From Magnaporthiopsis rhizophila (taxonomy: Eukaryota; Ascomycota; Sordariomycetes; Magnaporthales; Magnaporthaceae), in assembly GCA_003049465.1 (NCBI GenBank), contig PYSS01000011.1:124001-188000 (forward strand): a DNA stretch of 64,000 nt, written 5' to 3'. The notes under the pieces are model-generated. The model saw only the letters and a list, made by a program, of their open reading frames with translations. It ran no database searches and was not told the origin of the DNA. The position numbers and the translations under genes were made by a program. This document shows, in pieces, positions 45,731 through 56,719 of the stretch (the first letter of the stretch is position 1; every line of letters begins with the position of its first letter).

Positions 45731-48700
45731 GTGCGTGGGTGGTATGAGCAATTTTTAACACAAACAACCCCAACGCATGCGGTTTGCCCCTCTGCTTCAT
45801 GTGCATGTGCGTCCGTTGCAACGCACCATTTTCTATACTTGATCCCACCTCCTCTTCTAATCCGCCGAATCGCTTGTGTGTGGCTGCTTTGAACATGTTG
45901 ATCACCTGCGTTACGCCAAAAAGTCAAGCACCAGACGGGCGGCTCATAACAAGCGCCGTCTCACAACGGGATGGCGTTCTGGGTGAGATCCATAATAACC
46001 TGGCTCTATTCTTGGAATCAGGTGTGGAAACGCTCCTGCTTCTGTTCTGTCGAGGAGCCGGTGTCAGTTGGCAAAAGCGAGGCGTACCGAGAGGGGATCT
46101 CCGGCCCCCAAAACCCTTGCCCTCGGTTTCTATCCCATGTCTTATTTCGTGGACTAAATGCCCGGTGGGCGCATGTTCAACACGTTCAATGCACCTATCG
46201 ATAGAGAGATGAGGCTGTGAGAGCGTCGACAAGGACTCCTGGTCTCGTTTTTTTATTTTTTTTATTGTATTCCCCCGAGCCTTATCCGAACTGCCAGGGC
46301 ACGCATTTGAGACGAAGGCGGGGTGGCCCGAATACCGAGGCAATGTGGGCAAGAAGAGGAGAAGGGCTTGTTTCGTTCCTGGCGGTGCCTGGATGGGGAT
46401 CGCCTTCGTCTCGGCTTGTGCCATCAATCAGGCTGCAGGCAGACGCGAAACGCCGCTCTGGAATCACATCCGTCGCGCTTTTTCGGCCCCTCCATCCCAA
46501 TGGGGTAGTCTGCCCCAGGGTTGGCTGGACCGGCAAGCAGGCAGATCTCAAGGGCAGAGTCGCTGAGTGGGTGTGCAGCTGCAAGGTGATCGATGATGAG
46601 CGTTGCGCCGTGTTTGTCTGCTTGGCCAACCATTCTCTTGCCCTCGACACCCTTTTTTGCCCTCGCGGCTTCTTTTTTTGGTCCTGTACCTTGCATTCCC
46701 TCCGTGACTTGGTCACCTGCGAACGCCAGAGGCTCGGGCTTATTCCTGACTGGATGACAGCCTGTTTGCACACCCGAGTTGCTCGGCCCACAGCACACAG
46801 CCCACAGCACACCACCATTATTGTTGATCGGCAAAGCAGCTATTCGCTGGCTAAGTGGACCAGTCGGTCAGAGCGCCATTGATGGATGCTTGTGCACGGC
46901 TTTATGCAATGCACTCCCACAACGCTCGTTCTTCCAATTCTGTTCAGTGAGCCGGCAGGGTGGGCCTGGCCTGGATTTGGGTTGCTCCATCGTTGGTTTG
47001 CTGGCAGCCCGTACCATGCGCCTTTCAGTACGTGCACACATCTCGACCGCCCTTTAGTGCGAGGAGCGAGGAGAGCCGTGCCACCGCTCTCGTCTGATGT
47101 TTGGTGGTGCACACATTCCAGCCAAGATTGCGACGCGCGACAACCAATAAGACCCAAAAGACCCCAATTCTGACGCTAGATAGCGGGCTCCCTCCACTGT
47201 TCTCGACGCCTATTGGCACGCCCAACATATCCTGCGAAATGGATGTGCTCCGGCTCCATAGAGCCTTCTTTCTGCTCCATTGAGAATGCGACTTGCAGGC
47301 CAAAGTACCGGTCAGGAAGAACCGTCCGGCGTGCCGTGGCGACTGGGACTGGGGACTGGCCGGAGGTTGGTTGGCTTTGAAAGTGGGCGGCGATAATTGT
47401 CAATACGCCGTGGCCAGCTCGTATCTCCCAACCTCGTCACATCGATTTCAGAGCGATGCACCCGTGGCCGGCGATACGACAGAGCCATTGGAGCCCTCGA
47501 CGGCGCGTCTTCCAACCAGAGCAGTTAGAGCCCGCCTGGCTCGCCGAGCTGACTTTTTCGTCACTCCATTGACGTCGCTCAGAGATCTCTTGCACTCGCG
47601 CCATCTTTTCATACCGCGCTACTGCAGCCAAAATTTTCTGCCACATTCTCCCTCTTTGCGCGTTCTTGTTGTCGAGGCCTCGCGCACTTGACCTCCTGAC
47701 TTTTTTTTTTTTCCCCCTTCTGTCTGTACTTTTTTCGGTGCACCAAGCGCCTGCAGACGGACTACTGCATGCATCAAAGTCAGTTCGAGTCTGCCTGCGC
47801 CTGTGCCTTCTGGCGGCTGTCCAGATAAAAAAACCGTGTACCTACAGGCTGCATACATTAGGCAAACAGCGGAGGGTAGCATTGGATAAGCTCTATCTAT
47901 GGTATTGAGGCACGTACATGTCTAGTTCTTCTCCAACCAGGACACATTTAGACGGACGAATTGTCAAACTTTTTAGTTTGCACCCGTTCTCTTTTGCATT
48001 GTCAGGTATAAGAGAAGAAGGAGAGCGCGGGCCATCTATGACAAAATGAAATGAGAAAAAAAAAAAAAAAGCATGGTTCTACAGAATAACACCAGCCCGG
48101 ATACGACGCAGAAGCGATGGAAAAAAAATGGAAGAAGGCTGAGAAGTATCTTCCCTTGTCTCGACGGCTGGGGCAGTACTTCGCCAAGTCCCAACCCCAG
48201 CCGAGGATCCCACGGCGCTGCCGGCGACCTGTCCAGAATTAGAATGGCATAGTACATACAGTGCTGCGCCATCCAGCCGCCGAGCCCACTCGCTCGACAC
48301 CCCTCCATCAGATGTTTTCCGTCTTTTTTGCCCCAGACACACCGACAGGGGGGCGTGGTACTGGTCGGTGGGCCATCGGGGCAGGTGTGCCAGCGTTCCT
48401 GGCCCACCGTGCCCATGTCAGCTTGGGTGAGACATGCATGGTGGGTTGGATTGGCCATGGCACTCCATTCAGCCATTCCCATCCGTCCTTCGACAGCATG
48501 CGGACCACTCTCCGGGGAGGGCAGGGTGGGCTCCCTCGCACCCAGTCAGTAGCGTGCATGTCCAGTAGGTACCTGCTTCCATGCGGTCTTCACGCCCTCA
48601 ACAGCCACCTCGCCAGGTACACACACGCCAGTCCCCTCTTTGGAACCGGGGTGGTTGCTTCGCTCCTGCGGATCCCGCACCGCGTAACGGAGTGGTGAGT

Positions 48701-48748
48701 GGTGCGAGTTCCTGCTGCACTCCTCCCACCACACCCCAACCCGCCTAG

Positions 48749-48788
48749 CACCAGCACCGGCGCCAGCACTAGCACCAGCACCAGCACC
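48749..48788. repeat. AGCACC-type imperfect hexamer repeat
   Basis: About six or seven copies of AGCACC/AGCACT/CGGCGCC-like units in the distal upstream region of the MSN2-like gene. Confidence 0.7.
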
Positions 48789-49326
48789 CACCCTCCAGGG
48801 AGGTACGTACCCATGTACCTGTGTACCTGCCTCGTCCTGAACCTTGGCCCTGGTCGAGTTAGACCTGCCAGATCGTTGTACACCTGCTGGCGACGGCCTG
48901 GGTGGTCAAGGTGGGGAAGGGTAGGGGAGGGGACAAGTGGTAGTGCCCACACCACGGCTGCGGTACAGTATTCTCCACGCTCTTTATCTGGCCTTCTTTT
49001 CGTGGAGCAATCGTACTTATCCTCCTCACGGTCCCCCTCGCTACGCTCATTCCTTTCCCACTTTTTACGATCGACAAGACAGTCGACTAAGGGACCTGTG
49101 CTTTTCTGCTTCTTTCGGTTCTTGTTTCTTCCGGGGACTCGCCTTTTTGGGATTTTACATCCATGCCATTCTTTTAGATATCTTCACGAGCCCGTCCTTC
49201 TCTTGGTCTCGACCCAGACACTACTTCATCTAGACCCAGGCCCGCGCGCACTCTCTCTATACACATACTCCAAGCCTCAGCAAAGAGTTTTCGTCACTAG
49301 AGACTGCCTCACAGACGGACGAGTTC

Positions 49327-49368
49327 ATGTACAACACCATCCTACCCCGAGTCCTCGACCACCACTAG
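49327..49368 (+). other. Candidate upstream ORF in the MSN2-like leader (13 codons)
   Basis: ATG at 49327 starts a 13-codon frame (MYNTILPRVLDHH) ending in TAG, about 330 bases before the main start. It matters only if transcription begins upstream of it, which the sequence does not show. Confidence 0.35.
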
Positions 49369-49622
49369 ACAGTTCGATCCCACTGTTGTCCTTTCCTTCA
49401 GACCGGAACCGACCATCCCTCCTTAGGCCAACCTGCCTCAGCAACAATCATTCTGAAAGTAACACCAGACAAGCGCTGTACAACTACCAACAACCGCGAC
49501 CAACTATATACTTAATCACTATACACGCGGCAAGAAGAGAAAGAGAGAGAGTGAGAGAGAGCTATCTAGCGTCTCTTGTCAGCAAAGCATTGGTGGGTGC
49601 CTACCTGCCTGTCTACTCTCTC

Positions 49623-49673
49623 ATGGCGAGCAATGAGCGGGCCGCGGCGCGAGGACGGGGACTGGTTTGCTGA
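49623..49673 (+). other. Candidate upstream ORF in the MSN2-like leader (16 codons)
   Basis: ATG at 49623 gives MASNERAAARGRGLVC and stops 26 bases before the MSN2-like ATG at 49700. A second ATG at 49633, in another frame, stays open to 50256 and so overlaps the main coding exon for more than 550 bases. Both would be inhibitory if retained in the mRNA. Confidence 0.45.
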
Positions 49674-49692
49674 CCCTTTTGGAACCGGACAG
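49669..49692 (+). promoter_or_regulatory. Candidate 5'-UTR intron 3' end (branch site plus acceptor)
   Basis: GCTGAC at 49669-49674 followed by CAG ending at 49692 has the spacing of the fungal branch-site/acceptor pairs used elsewhere here (compare GCTGAC...TACAG in the MSN2-like coding intron). The acceptor lies 7 bases before the ATG at 49700. Possible donors upstream include GTGGGT at about 49592 and GTGAGA at about 49550. Splicing would remove the upstream ATGs at 49623 and 49633. Confidence 0.5.
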
Positions 49693-49699
49693 AGTCACA

Positions 49700-51675
49700 A
49701 TGGAGTCCATGATGGCTCAGTCCATGGCCCCGGCCTCATTCTTCTACTACAGCCAGGAGCCCAGGCCAGACAGCCGACAGCACATCCACGGCCACTTCGC
49801 GCCTCACCCGAGCCTGCAGCAGCACCAGATGCAGATGTTCCCCGTCGTCCCGACCCTGCCCTCGACGCCCATCTACTCGAGGCCCGGCTCGGCCTGCTCG
49901 CAGCCCCCGGCGCACCCGATGATGCACCACCAGCAGATGATCAAGCCCGTCACCAGCTACCCTTCAGTCATGACCCCGATGGCGTCGCCGCAACCCATGA
50001 CGCGCAAACCCACCGCTGTTCTGGAGCCCGAGATCCACGATGGCGAGGGCATGTTCTACCCGTCGACGCCGCCGCTGTCCATTTCCGGCAGCGTCATCAG
50101 CAGCCCCGGCAGCTGCGACATGCTCTCCACGCCCCTGAACCCCATGTTCTCTGGCCTCGACAGCGTCGAGGGCGTCAAGACCGAGGTCTGCTCGCCAGAG
50201 AGCTTCCCGGCTCTGGAGTGGTCCAACTGCGCATCTCCGCCCATGACACCTGGTAAGACGCGACTCGATCCCTCTTTTTTACGGCTAAGAAGCGCGTGCT
50301 TTGATTTTCCCTGCGTCCCATGGTTGCTTCTAGCGGCTCGGTGCCTGCATGGGCTGGTGGGACGTGCAGTTTGGACGAACGGGTGGATGCCGCCAGCCCC
50401 ACCTTGACTTTTCCGCCCGCCCGTCAATTTGGAAGTCAATAGAAAGAGACGCTTTTGAAGGGAACCCTTGGAAATTTTGCGTCGGCCAAGATCCATGCTG
50501 ACTGGGATATTACAGTCTACCTCAACACCAAGCCCGGAAAGCAGCAGCAGAGGCTCTCGCCCCGATTCACCAGCGCCGCCGCTCCCGAGGTTGCACCTGC
50601 CGTCTCCGCCTGCCCTTCGCTGTCGCCGTCGCCGGCGCCTTATGCCCGCTCAGTCAGCTCTGACGACAACAGCGACTTCTGCGACCCTAGGAATCTGACT
50701 GTCGGCCAATTTGGTGCCACTATCGCGCCCGAGCTGACCACTCTCCCTGTTGCCGACGAGTCTGCCGTCCCTGCCCAGGCCAACTTCAACTTTCTGCCCT
50801 CTCTCCCCAGCGGCCTTCCGGTTTTCGAGGACTTCTCGGATATCGAGTCTGAGGACGACTTTGTCAACGGGCTGGTCAACCTTGGTGACAAATCTGAGGC
50901 TCAGGTGAGCAGGACACGAGCCAGCTCTGACGCCGTCAGCCTGAGCCTCGAGAGCTTCGTCTGCACCGAGGACCTCGAGGAATTCGCCGCCACCACCACC
51001 ACTACCGAGCCTTTCCCTCTGCTGCCCTCTGCTCCCATCGCCATCTCGACCAGCGACTCGCACAAGGACAAGCGCCAGAGGACCAGCAACGGCACTGTCG
51101 TGACCATGACCGCCGCCTCGACCTCGCCCGCTGCCGAGCAGCAGCATCAGTCGCCCTCGCAGCAGCAGGCCCCCGCTAGCAGCAACGAGGCTGATGCTAG
51201 GAGCGACTCGGGTGCGTCGCACTCGGATGCGCAGGGCAACGGCGTGCCGGCGCCCACCAGCCGCCGTGGCCGCAAGCAGTCGCTCACTGAGGACCCGTCC
51301 AAGACGTTCAAGTGCGAGCTGTGTGACCGCCGCTTCAGGCGTCAAGAGCACCTGAAGCGCCACTACCGCTCTCTGCACACGCAGGACAAGCCTTTCGAGT
51401 GCCACGAGTGCGGTAAGAAGTTCTCGCGCTCCGATAACCTCACCCAGCACGCCCGCACCCACGGGTCCGGTGCCATCCCGCTCAACCTCATCGAGGACGG
51501 TGACGTGGTCGGCTTCCCCCACCCGCACATGTACGCGGCCCTCCCCGCCCCAATGACCGACTACGACGCCTACGGCAAGGTGCTCTTCCAGATCGCCGCC
51601 GAGATCCCGGGCAGCGCCAGCGAGCTGTCGTCTGATGAGGGCGACGACAAGAGGAAGCGCAAGCGCACGGATTAG
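49700..51675 (+). CDS. MSN2: Msn2/Seb1-like C2H2 stress-response transcription factor
   Basis: Nuclear activator of general stress genes through AGGGG (STRE) sites; in filamentous fungi the orthologues (MsnA, Seb1, MoMsn2) also affect conidiation and virulence. Two exons, 49700-50252 and 50516-51675, joined by a GTAAGA...GCTGAC...ACAG intron, give 570 aa with the join MTP|VYLNTKPG. The N-terminus is Met/Pro/Gln/His-rich (MESMMAQSMAPASFFYY) and the middle is Ser/Ala/Gln-rich with acidic patches (FEDFSDIESEDDF) that may activate transcription. The two fingers lie at about 451-472 (CELCDRRFRRQEHLKRHYRSLH) and 480-500 (CHECGKKFSRSDNLTQHARTH). This RQEHLKRH/RSDNLTQH pair, HTQDKPFEC linker and following GSGAI are characteristic of the Msn2 group. 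The tail ends in a basic KRKRKR nuclear-signal-like cluster. Confidence 0.93.
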
Positions 51676-53989
51676 AAGTGCACAACAGCAAGATCACAAA
51701 TGTCGACGCCGGCCTTTTCGACGACATTTGACGCCCGGCATGACTCTCACGACTACTATACCACCAACATCACACCACCTTCTCTTCTCGCGGGTCCTTG
51801 GCTCCTCTGCCGCGTCCGTCAGCTAGCTTCCGGCGGCAGGGATCCAAGGCAGCACACATTCTAGGGTCAGCACACCTTTTTTCAAAGGAACGGGGAATCA
51901 TCATCAGCGATCAGCAAAGTGCTTGCTGCTTCTACGGCCAACAAAAAAATGACATAAAATGGGTTTGAGCGTTAAGCCGCAGGGCAAACCTGACAAAAAG
52001 TTTGCAAATTTTTTTTCTGAAAGAGAGAGGCAGGCCTCACGGGAGTGTGAGTGTTTCTCTGAACTGTATCATCACCTTTGTGTCAGCGTACCGGAACCAG
52101 TTGGATTCTGGATTTTTTGTTTTGTTTGCTTTTATTACTTTTTAACCAAGAAAAAAACATCTTGATCATGGTTTTCTTCTCGTCTTTTTCTGCCGCAAGC
52201 TATTCACAGTCGGCGTTGCTCGTTCGCATGCCAACGTACCCTTGGGCAGAGGAGTGGAGGAACCTACCTGGTATCATTTTCACTTCGACCGCTTTCGTTT
52301 CGGCTGCTTTAGAAACAGACACTCTTTTTCTCCCCAATGCCTGATTTATTGCCTGCTCGTCTGCTTTAGTGCTTTTTCATGGTTTCTGATGCCTTCATTA
52401 CTTTGGCAGCCTCCATTCCCAGTCGCGGATGAAGCTCGCCTTTGGTGCCTCGCCGCTGCGGGCAACACCACTGGCAGCGGCAGCAGCACCATTGACCCCC
52501 AGGTTGCGGAGGTTCGGACAGCGAGTAAACGGGAGGCAATTTGACATGCACATTCTTCTTTCTTGCTTCTGTTTCGATTGTACCATTTCTCTTCTTTTCT
52601 CTCTTTTTGCAGCACCTTCTAATCGTCGTATGCTGCGCCTTCGTTCCTCCCGTCGAAGAGTGCTGGTCACGTTTCTGCACTAGGGGGATACATGGACGAG
52701 GTCTTTGTAACAGCCTCAGGGAAATAAATGTTTATTATCAGACATGAAAATCGTCAAACATTCCATGTTACTGTGTGCACCTACCATTCCGTCCGTCCTC
52801 GTCGTGACCTCACACCTGCCAGACGCTGGGTGACAACCGAGATGGCCTTGGTTGGGCATGTCGAAGCGATGTGGGACACATGGAATCTGCAGCGGGCGAC
52901 CTGACCTGACACTGGCTCTCCCGCTCGCCGGGCATGGGCATGGGCATGGGCATGGGCACAAAGCGGGTGTCGCGCCACGGACCACGGCCATGTCACCGCG
53001 TCGCGAGGAGGAGCTGTGATGGTCCGACACACACGGTGGGCTAGATCACAAGTCATGGCTCAGCCGAAGGACGAGCCGGCGCGCTGGGCGCTGGGCCTAG
53101 CCCACACCCAGACGCCAATCGCAAGGTTCGGCCGGACCCTGTCGATCTGGGAGCTGTGCGGCTGGGCACAATGATGGGACGCTTAGCGTACAAACAAGCG
53201 TCCGAGTACCTGCGTGCTGGGCTGTGGGAGTGATGCAGGGGCTGGGAGTGCATGTTGGACCGGACGGACGTGCTGCATTCATTGAAAGCCAGCCGCTCCA
53301 GGGGACGGACGTGCGTCCCGTCACTGTGTTTAAGCCAATTCCAGCCATGGCTGGCGCACGTTTTTCTTTTTCTGCTAGCCGGTTCCCCGGTCTCCACTAC
53401 AGACCACAGGCACCAGGAAGAGAACGGACAATCACTGCCCTGACTGCCATTTTGACAGCCCGGCCAACGGACGCCCCCGGAATTATTGAAGCACACAGGC
53501 AATTGATCAATTGATTTCCCATTTGGCGAACTTGGCGCCCGAGCTGTCAACCTTCTCCGCCGAGACCGTGCAGGCAGGTGCTACCTAGGTTGTCCTGAAG
53601 ATCTGCGCTGAGTCAATATCGCTTCCCCTCCATCCCTGACCAAACTTGACCTTCTTCCCCGCCATGCGAGGGCGGTGGAGATTTCTCCTCGCCGCTTGGA
53701 CCAAGACTACCTTCCTTGTATGAAGCAACTCTCGGCGAGCTGCTTTCGGGCCCATATTCCCGGGCGAAGGTCCCCTGCAGACCCCAAGTCCAGCGTCCCC
53801 CGTTTCTAGGAAGCCGTGAAACCCAGAAGCCCGAGCGAGCCACATGTGCCGGAGCCTGCCAAAGACAGACGGGCAGATCGAAGCCAGCTGGCTATCAAGG
53901 TACCTAGCGGGGGAGATCAGCCCCCATATGCTAGCGGCGTCTCTTCAGATTAATCGAGAGCGATAAGCCGAAGGAAACGGTCAAGGCAA
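51676..53989. other. 2.3-kb tandem spacer, no gene seen
   Basis: Lies between the MSN2-like and DPH6-like genes, both on the plus strand. The first 900 bases are T-rich, as for a 3' UTR and terminator region. A GGGCAT hexamer repeat lies near 52930-52957. Open frames on either strand look like chance. Confidence 0.5.
52930..52957. repeat. GGGCAT hexamer repeat
   Basis: Four tandem GGGCAT units and a partial fifth (GGGCA). Confidence 0.85.
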
Positions 53990-56719
53990 ATGGCGCCACT
54001 GAATGTCATAGCCCTGGTCTCGGGAGGCAAGGACAGCTTCTTCTCGCTGCTCCACTGCCTCGCCCACCAGCACCGCATCGTTGCCCTAGCGAACCTGCAC
54101 CCCGCCGTCCCCAGGCCCAGTAGCAATAGCAACAGCAGCTATGCAGGCGATGGTGACGAGGCGGATCTGAATAGTTTCATGTATCAGACGGTCGGCCACC
54201 AGGTCATACCCCTCTATGCCGAAGCCACCGGCCTGCCGCTCTTTCGCCACGCCATCGTTGGCGGCGCCCTTCAGCAGGCGAGGGACTATGATGCTTCCAC
54301 AGCCAAGACGCCTGCGCGTGCGGCCCAGCACGAGGCTAGCGCAGGCGCAGGCGGCGGCGGCGACGACGACGACGAGACCGAGTCCATGGTGCCCCTGCTC
54401 AAGGCCGTTATGGAAGCGCACCCCGAGGCCAACGCCGTCTGCGCCGGCGCCATCCTCAGCACGTACCAGCGCACCCGCGTCGAGTCGGTGGCCGTGCGCC
54501 TGGGGCTCGTGCCCCTGGCCTTCCTCTGGAAGTATCCCATCCTCCCGCCACGGCCACCGTTGAGTGGCCACGAGGACGACGACGGCGCCAGGTTGCTGCG
54601 CGACATGGCCGCCGCGGCTCTCGAGGCCCGCGTCGTCAAGGTCGCTAGCGGCGGCCTGGACGAATCGTTTCTGTGGGAGAACGTCGCCAGCCAACGTGGA
54701 GTCGCGAGGCTGACCAGGGCCATGGCAATGTTCACCGCCGAAAGTGGCGTGGGCGGGGCTCCTCTGCAGCCAGACGGCGCTGTGCTGGGCGAGGGCGGCG
54801 AGTTTGAGACTCTCGTTGTTAACGGGCCGCGCTGTCTATTCAAGAAGCGCATCGTTGTCGACGACGCCGCGAGGCGGCTGGTGAGGGAGAGTGGCGGCGC
54901 CGCATGGCTCAGCATCCACGGAGCCAGGCTCGAGGAGCAGCAGCAGGAGCAGGATGCTGACGGCGGGGATGGCGCAGCCTGGGAGCCATCGGCCCTGGCT
55001 AAAAGCATCAGGTTGCTAGACGACGACTTTGCTGCCATCCTGGATGCGCCCCTGGCGCTCGATAAGGCAGATGATCTGGACGACCAAAGTACCACGCATA
55101 AAGAACCCAGCTCAAACTGGCGTTATGGCTGTGGCTATGACGGCTCCCTCACTCCACTCGACTCCCGCCTTGAACAGTGGAGTGTATTGGCGGCGCACCA
55201 GGCCCTGGATGTTCTGTCGGTACGGGAGGAGACCCAGGGCATTGTCGACCAGATCCGCGCCCGCCTGAGCGAGAGGTCGCTGGCGCCCTCAAACATTGTC
55301 TCTGCGGTCGTGGTTCTGCGTCGAATGTCTGATTTTCCAATCATCAACAGCGTTTACGGGGCTCTGTTCAAAGCACCTAACCCTCCCTCACGCGTCACCA
55401 TCTCTTGCGGTGATCAGCTCCTCCCCACGGGTCATAACGTTTCGGTTTCCCTGACAGTCCATACCGCCCCCCGCTTTCCAGTCGATGGCGGGAGGGACGG
55501 GCTGCACGTGCAGTCCCGCTCGTACTGGGCTCCAGCAAATATTGGTCCCTACAGCCAGGCCATAACCTTGCCCCTTGATGGCATCTTCCCCCAACAGGCG
55601 GCCACGGCGGCAGCTAGCGACGATGAGAACGACGAGGATGTCCCACACCTGTCCCGCTTTCCCACCTCTTCCTTCTCCCGCCTGGTTTTTATTGCCGGCC
55701 AGATTCCCCTTATACCAGCCAGCATGGAACTACCCCACTGCGAGGCACCAAGCACTGAACTGGGCATGTTCACCATGCAGGCTGTGCTCTCACTGCAGCA
55801 TCTTTGGCGGATTGGCGTCGAGATGAACGTCCAGTGGTGGAGTAGCGCAGTCGTCTACATTCCTCGCACAAGCGATAGCGGCACCTCGTCAATGACACCA
55901 CGGGCAAAGTCAATGATGGCATCGGCTGCATGGACTAGTATGCACCAACTGCCAGAGAATGACGGCCGAGACAGCGAGGACGACGAGGATGATGAGGATG
56001 GCGGCGGGCCAGACATATGGGATAGGAAGTACAATCCGGCCTTCAGAGGCTACAGCGACGGCAAGAATAAGAAACAAGGACGACGCCTGCCTGACTGGGG
56101 AGTCGTAGACAAGCCGGACGGTGGCGACGCCAAGCAGCAGCTGCCACAGCCCCAGGGCAGGGAGAGACAGGTCCCACCCTTCTTCCTTGCCGAGATGGAA
56201 GAGCTGCCCCGCGGATCAGGTGCCGAGTGGCACGCACATCTTGGACTCTCGGGCCTGGCAGCGGCCTCCGTCGCCACCCGCTCCTGGTCGTCCGCTGACG
56301 CCGAAAAGCGCCAAGGCGACCGTCAGGACCAGCCGTCAACCTCCTGGGCCATGCATCAAACCCTGGTAGCAGGCCTAAGGGGTGGCAATGGAGTTTTTGC
56401 CCATACCATGGTGGCGATCGGCGCGCCGGGGCCCGCGAGCCCAGGTGATGATAACATGAGCGCGGAGACGCTCTCGTCGATATTAGACGCCGCCCTCCAG
56501 CGGCGGGCGCCTTCCACCTCGGGGCAACATGGGACGACGGCAAGGGGTCGTGATCCGTATCTCGTGTATCTTGACGGAAATCTCGTGTGCGCCCCTAGGG
56601 GCGACGGATACGGCTCCGTGATACCCTGTTCGTCGCTGTGGAATCAACGGGGCGAGCGCTTGGCCGTCGTGGCGCTGTACAGGGAGACCTGGACCGCTGA
56701 AGCACCAGTTGGGAGGTAG
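53990..56719 (+). CDS. DPH6: Diphthine-ammonia ligase Dph6 with RidA-like C-terminal domains
   Basis: Carries out the last, ATP-dependent amidation step of diphthamide synthesis on elongation factor 2, in the cytoplasm. Single exon of 909 aa. The N-terminal adenine-nucleotide hydrolase domain has the PP-loop SGGKDS at 11-16 and conserved blocks around NAVCAGAILSTYQRTRVE, LAFLWKYP and GEGGEFETLVVNGP. Two RidA/YjgF-type modules follow: one around VREETQGIVDQIRARL to NSVYGALF, and a second beginning YWAPANIGPYSQAI, as in yeast Dph6. Acidic low-complexity inserts (AGGGGDDDDETES, DSEDDEDDEDGGG) and a Gln-rich stretch lengthen it compared with the roughly 690-aa yeast protein. The start codon lies directly before the strand leading into the PP-loop, so it is well supported. 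Confidence 0.93.
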   Translation: MAPLNVIALVSGGKDSFFSLLHCLAHQHRIVALANLHPAVPRPSSNSNSSYAGDGDEADLNSFMYQTVGHQVIPLYAEATGLPLFRHAIVGGALQQARDYDASTAKTPARAAQHEASAGAGGGGDDDDETESMVPLLKAVMEAHPEANAVCAGAILSTYQRTRVESVAVRLGLVPLAFLWKYPILPPRPPLSGHEDDDGARLLRDMAAAALEARVVKVASGGLDESFLWENVASQRGVARLTRAMAMFTAESGVGGAPLQPDGAVLGEGGEFETLVVNGPRCLFKKRIVVDDAARRLVRESGGAAWLSIHGARLEEQQQEQDADGGDGAAWEPSALAKSIRLLDDDFAAILDAPLALDKADDLDDQSTTHKEPSSNWRYGCGYDGSLTPLDSRLEQWSVLAAHQALDVLSVREETQGIVDQIRARLSERSLAPSNIVSAVVVLRRMSDFPIINSVYGALFKAPNPPSRVTISCGDQLLPTGHNVSVSLTVHTAPRFPVDGGRDGLHVQSRSYWAPANIGPYSQAITLPLDGIFPQQAATAAASDDENDEDVPHLSRFPTSSFSRLVFIAGQIPLIPASMELPHCEAPSTELGMFTMQAVLSLQHLWRIGVEMNVQWWSSAVVYIPRTSDSGTSSMTPRAKSMMASAAWTSMHQLPENDGRDSEDDEDDEDGGGPDIWDRKYNPAFRGYSDGKNKKQGRRLPDWGVVDKPDGGDAKQQLPQPQGRERQVPPFFLAEMEELPRGSGAEWHAHLGLSGLAAASVATRSWSSADAEKRQGDRQDQPSTSWAMHQTLVAGLRGGNGVFAHTMVAIGAPGPASPGDDNMSAETLSSILDAALQRRAPSTSGQHGTTARGRDPYLVYLDGNLVCAPRGDGYGSVIPCSSLWNQRGERLAVVALYRETWTAEAPVGR

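Larger units (their letters stand above)
37729..49699. other. 12-kb region without recognisable genes, upstream of MSN2-like gene
   Basis: The largest empty interval in the window. Its right end (about 48.7-49.7 kb, C/T-rich) is probably the promoter and long leader of the Msn2-like gene. Both strands were read: open frames are short and overlapping and resemble no family. Visible landmarks are homopolymers at 38565-38589, 39562-39580 and 42410-42461, a 17-base N gap at 42754-42770 inside T-runs, a GT microsatellite at 45685-45722 and an AGCACC-type repeat near 48749-48788. Non-coding transcripts, an unassembled repeat or distant regulatory elements could lie here, but nothing in the sequence proves any of them. 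Confidence 0.55.

Noticed and set aside
48699..49673. 324-codon plus-strand frame upstream of the MSN2-like gene
   Set aside because: Pro/Ser/Leu-rich translation of a C/T-rich leader, no domain; better explained as promoter plus 5' UTR.
37729..49699. Biosynthetic gene cluster or transposon in the 12-kb region
   Set aside because: No transposase, reverse transcriptase, synthase or terminal repeats recognised on either strand; kept only as an unexplained interval.
50650..51528. 292-codon minus-strand frame inside the MSN2-like gene
   Set aside because: Antisense of the zinc-finger exon; composition is that of a shadow frame.
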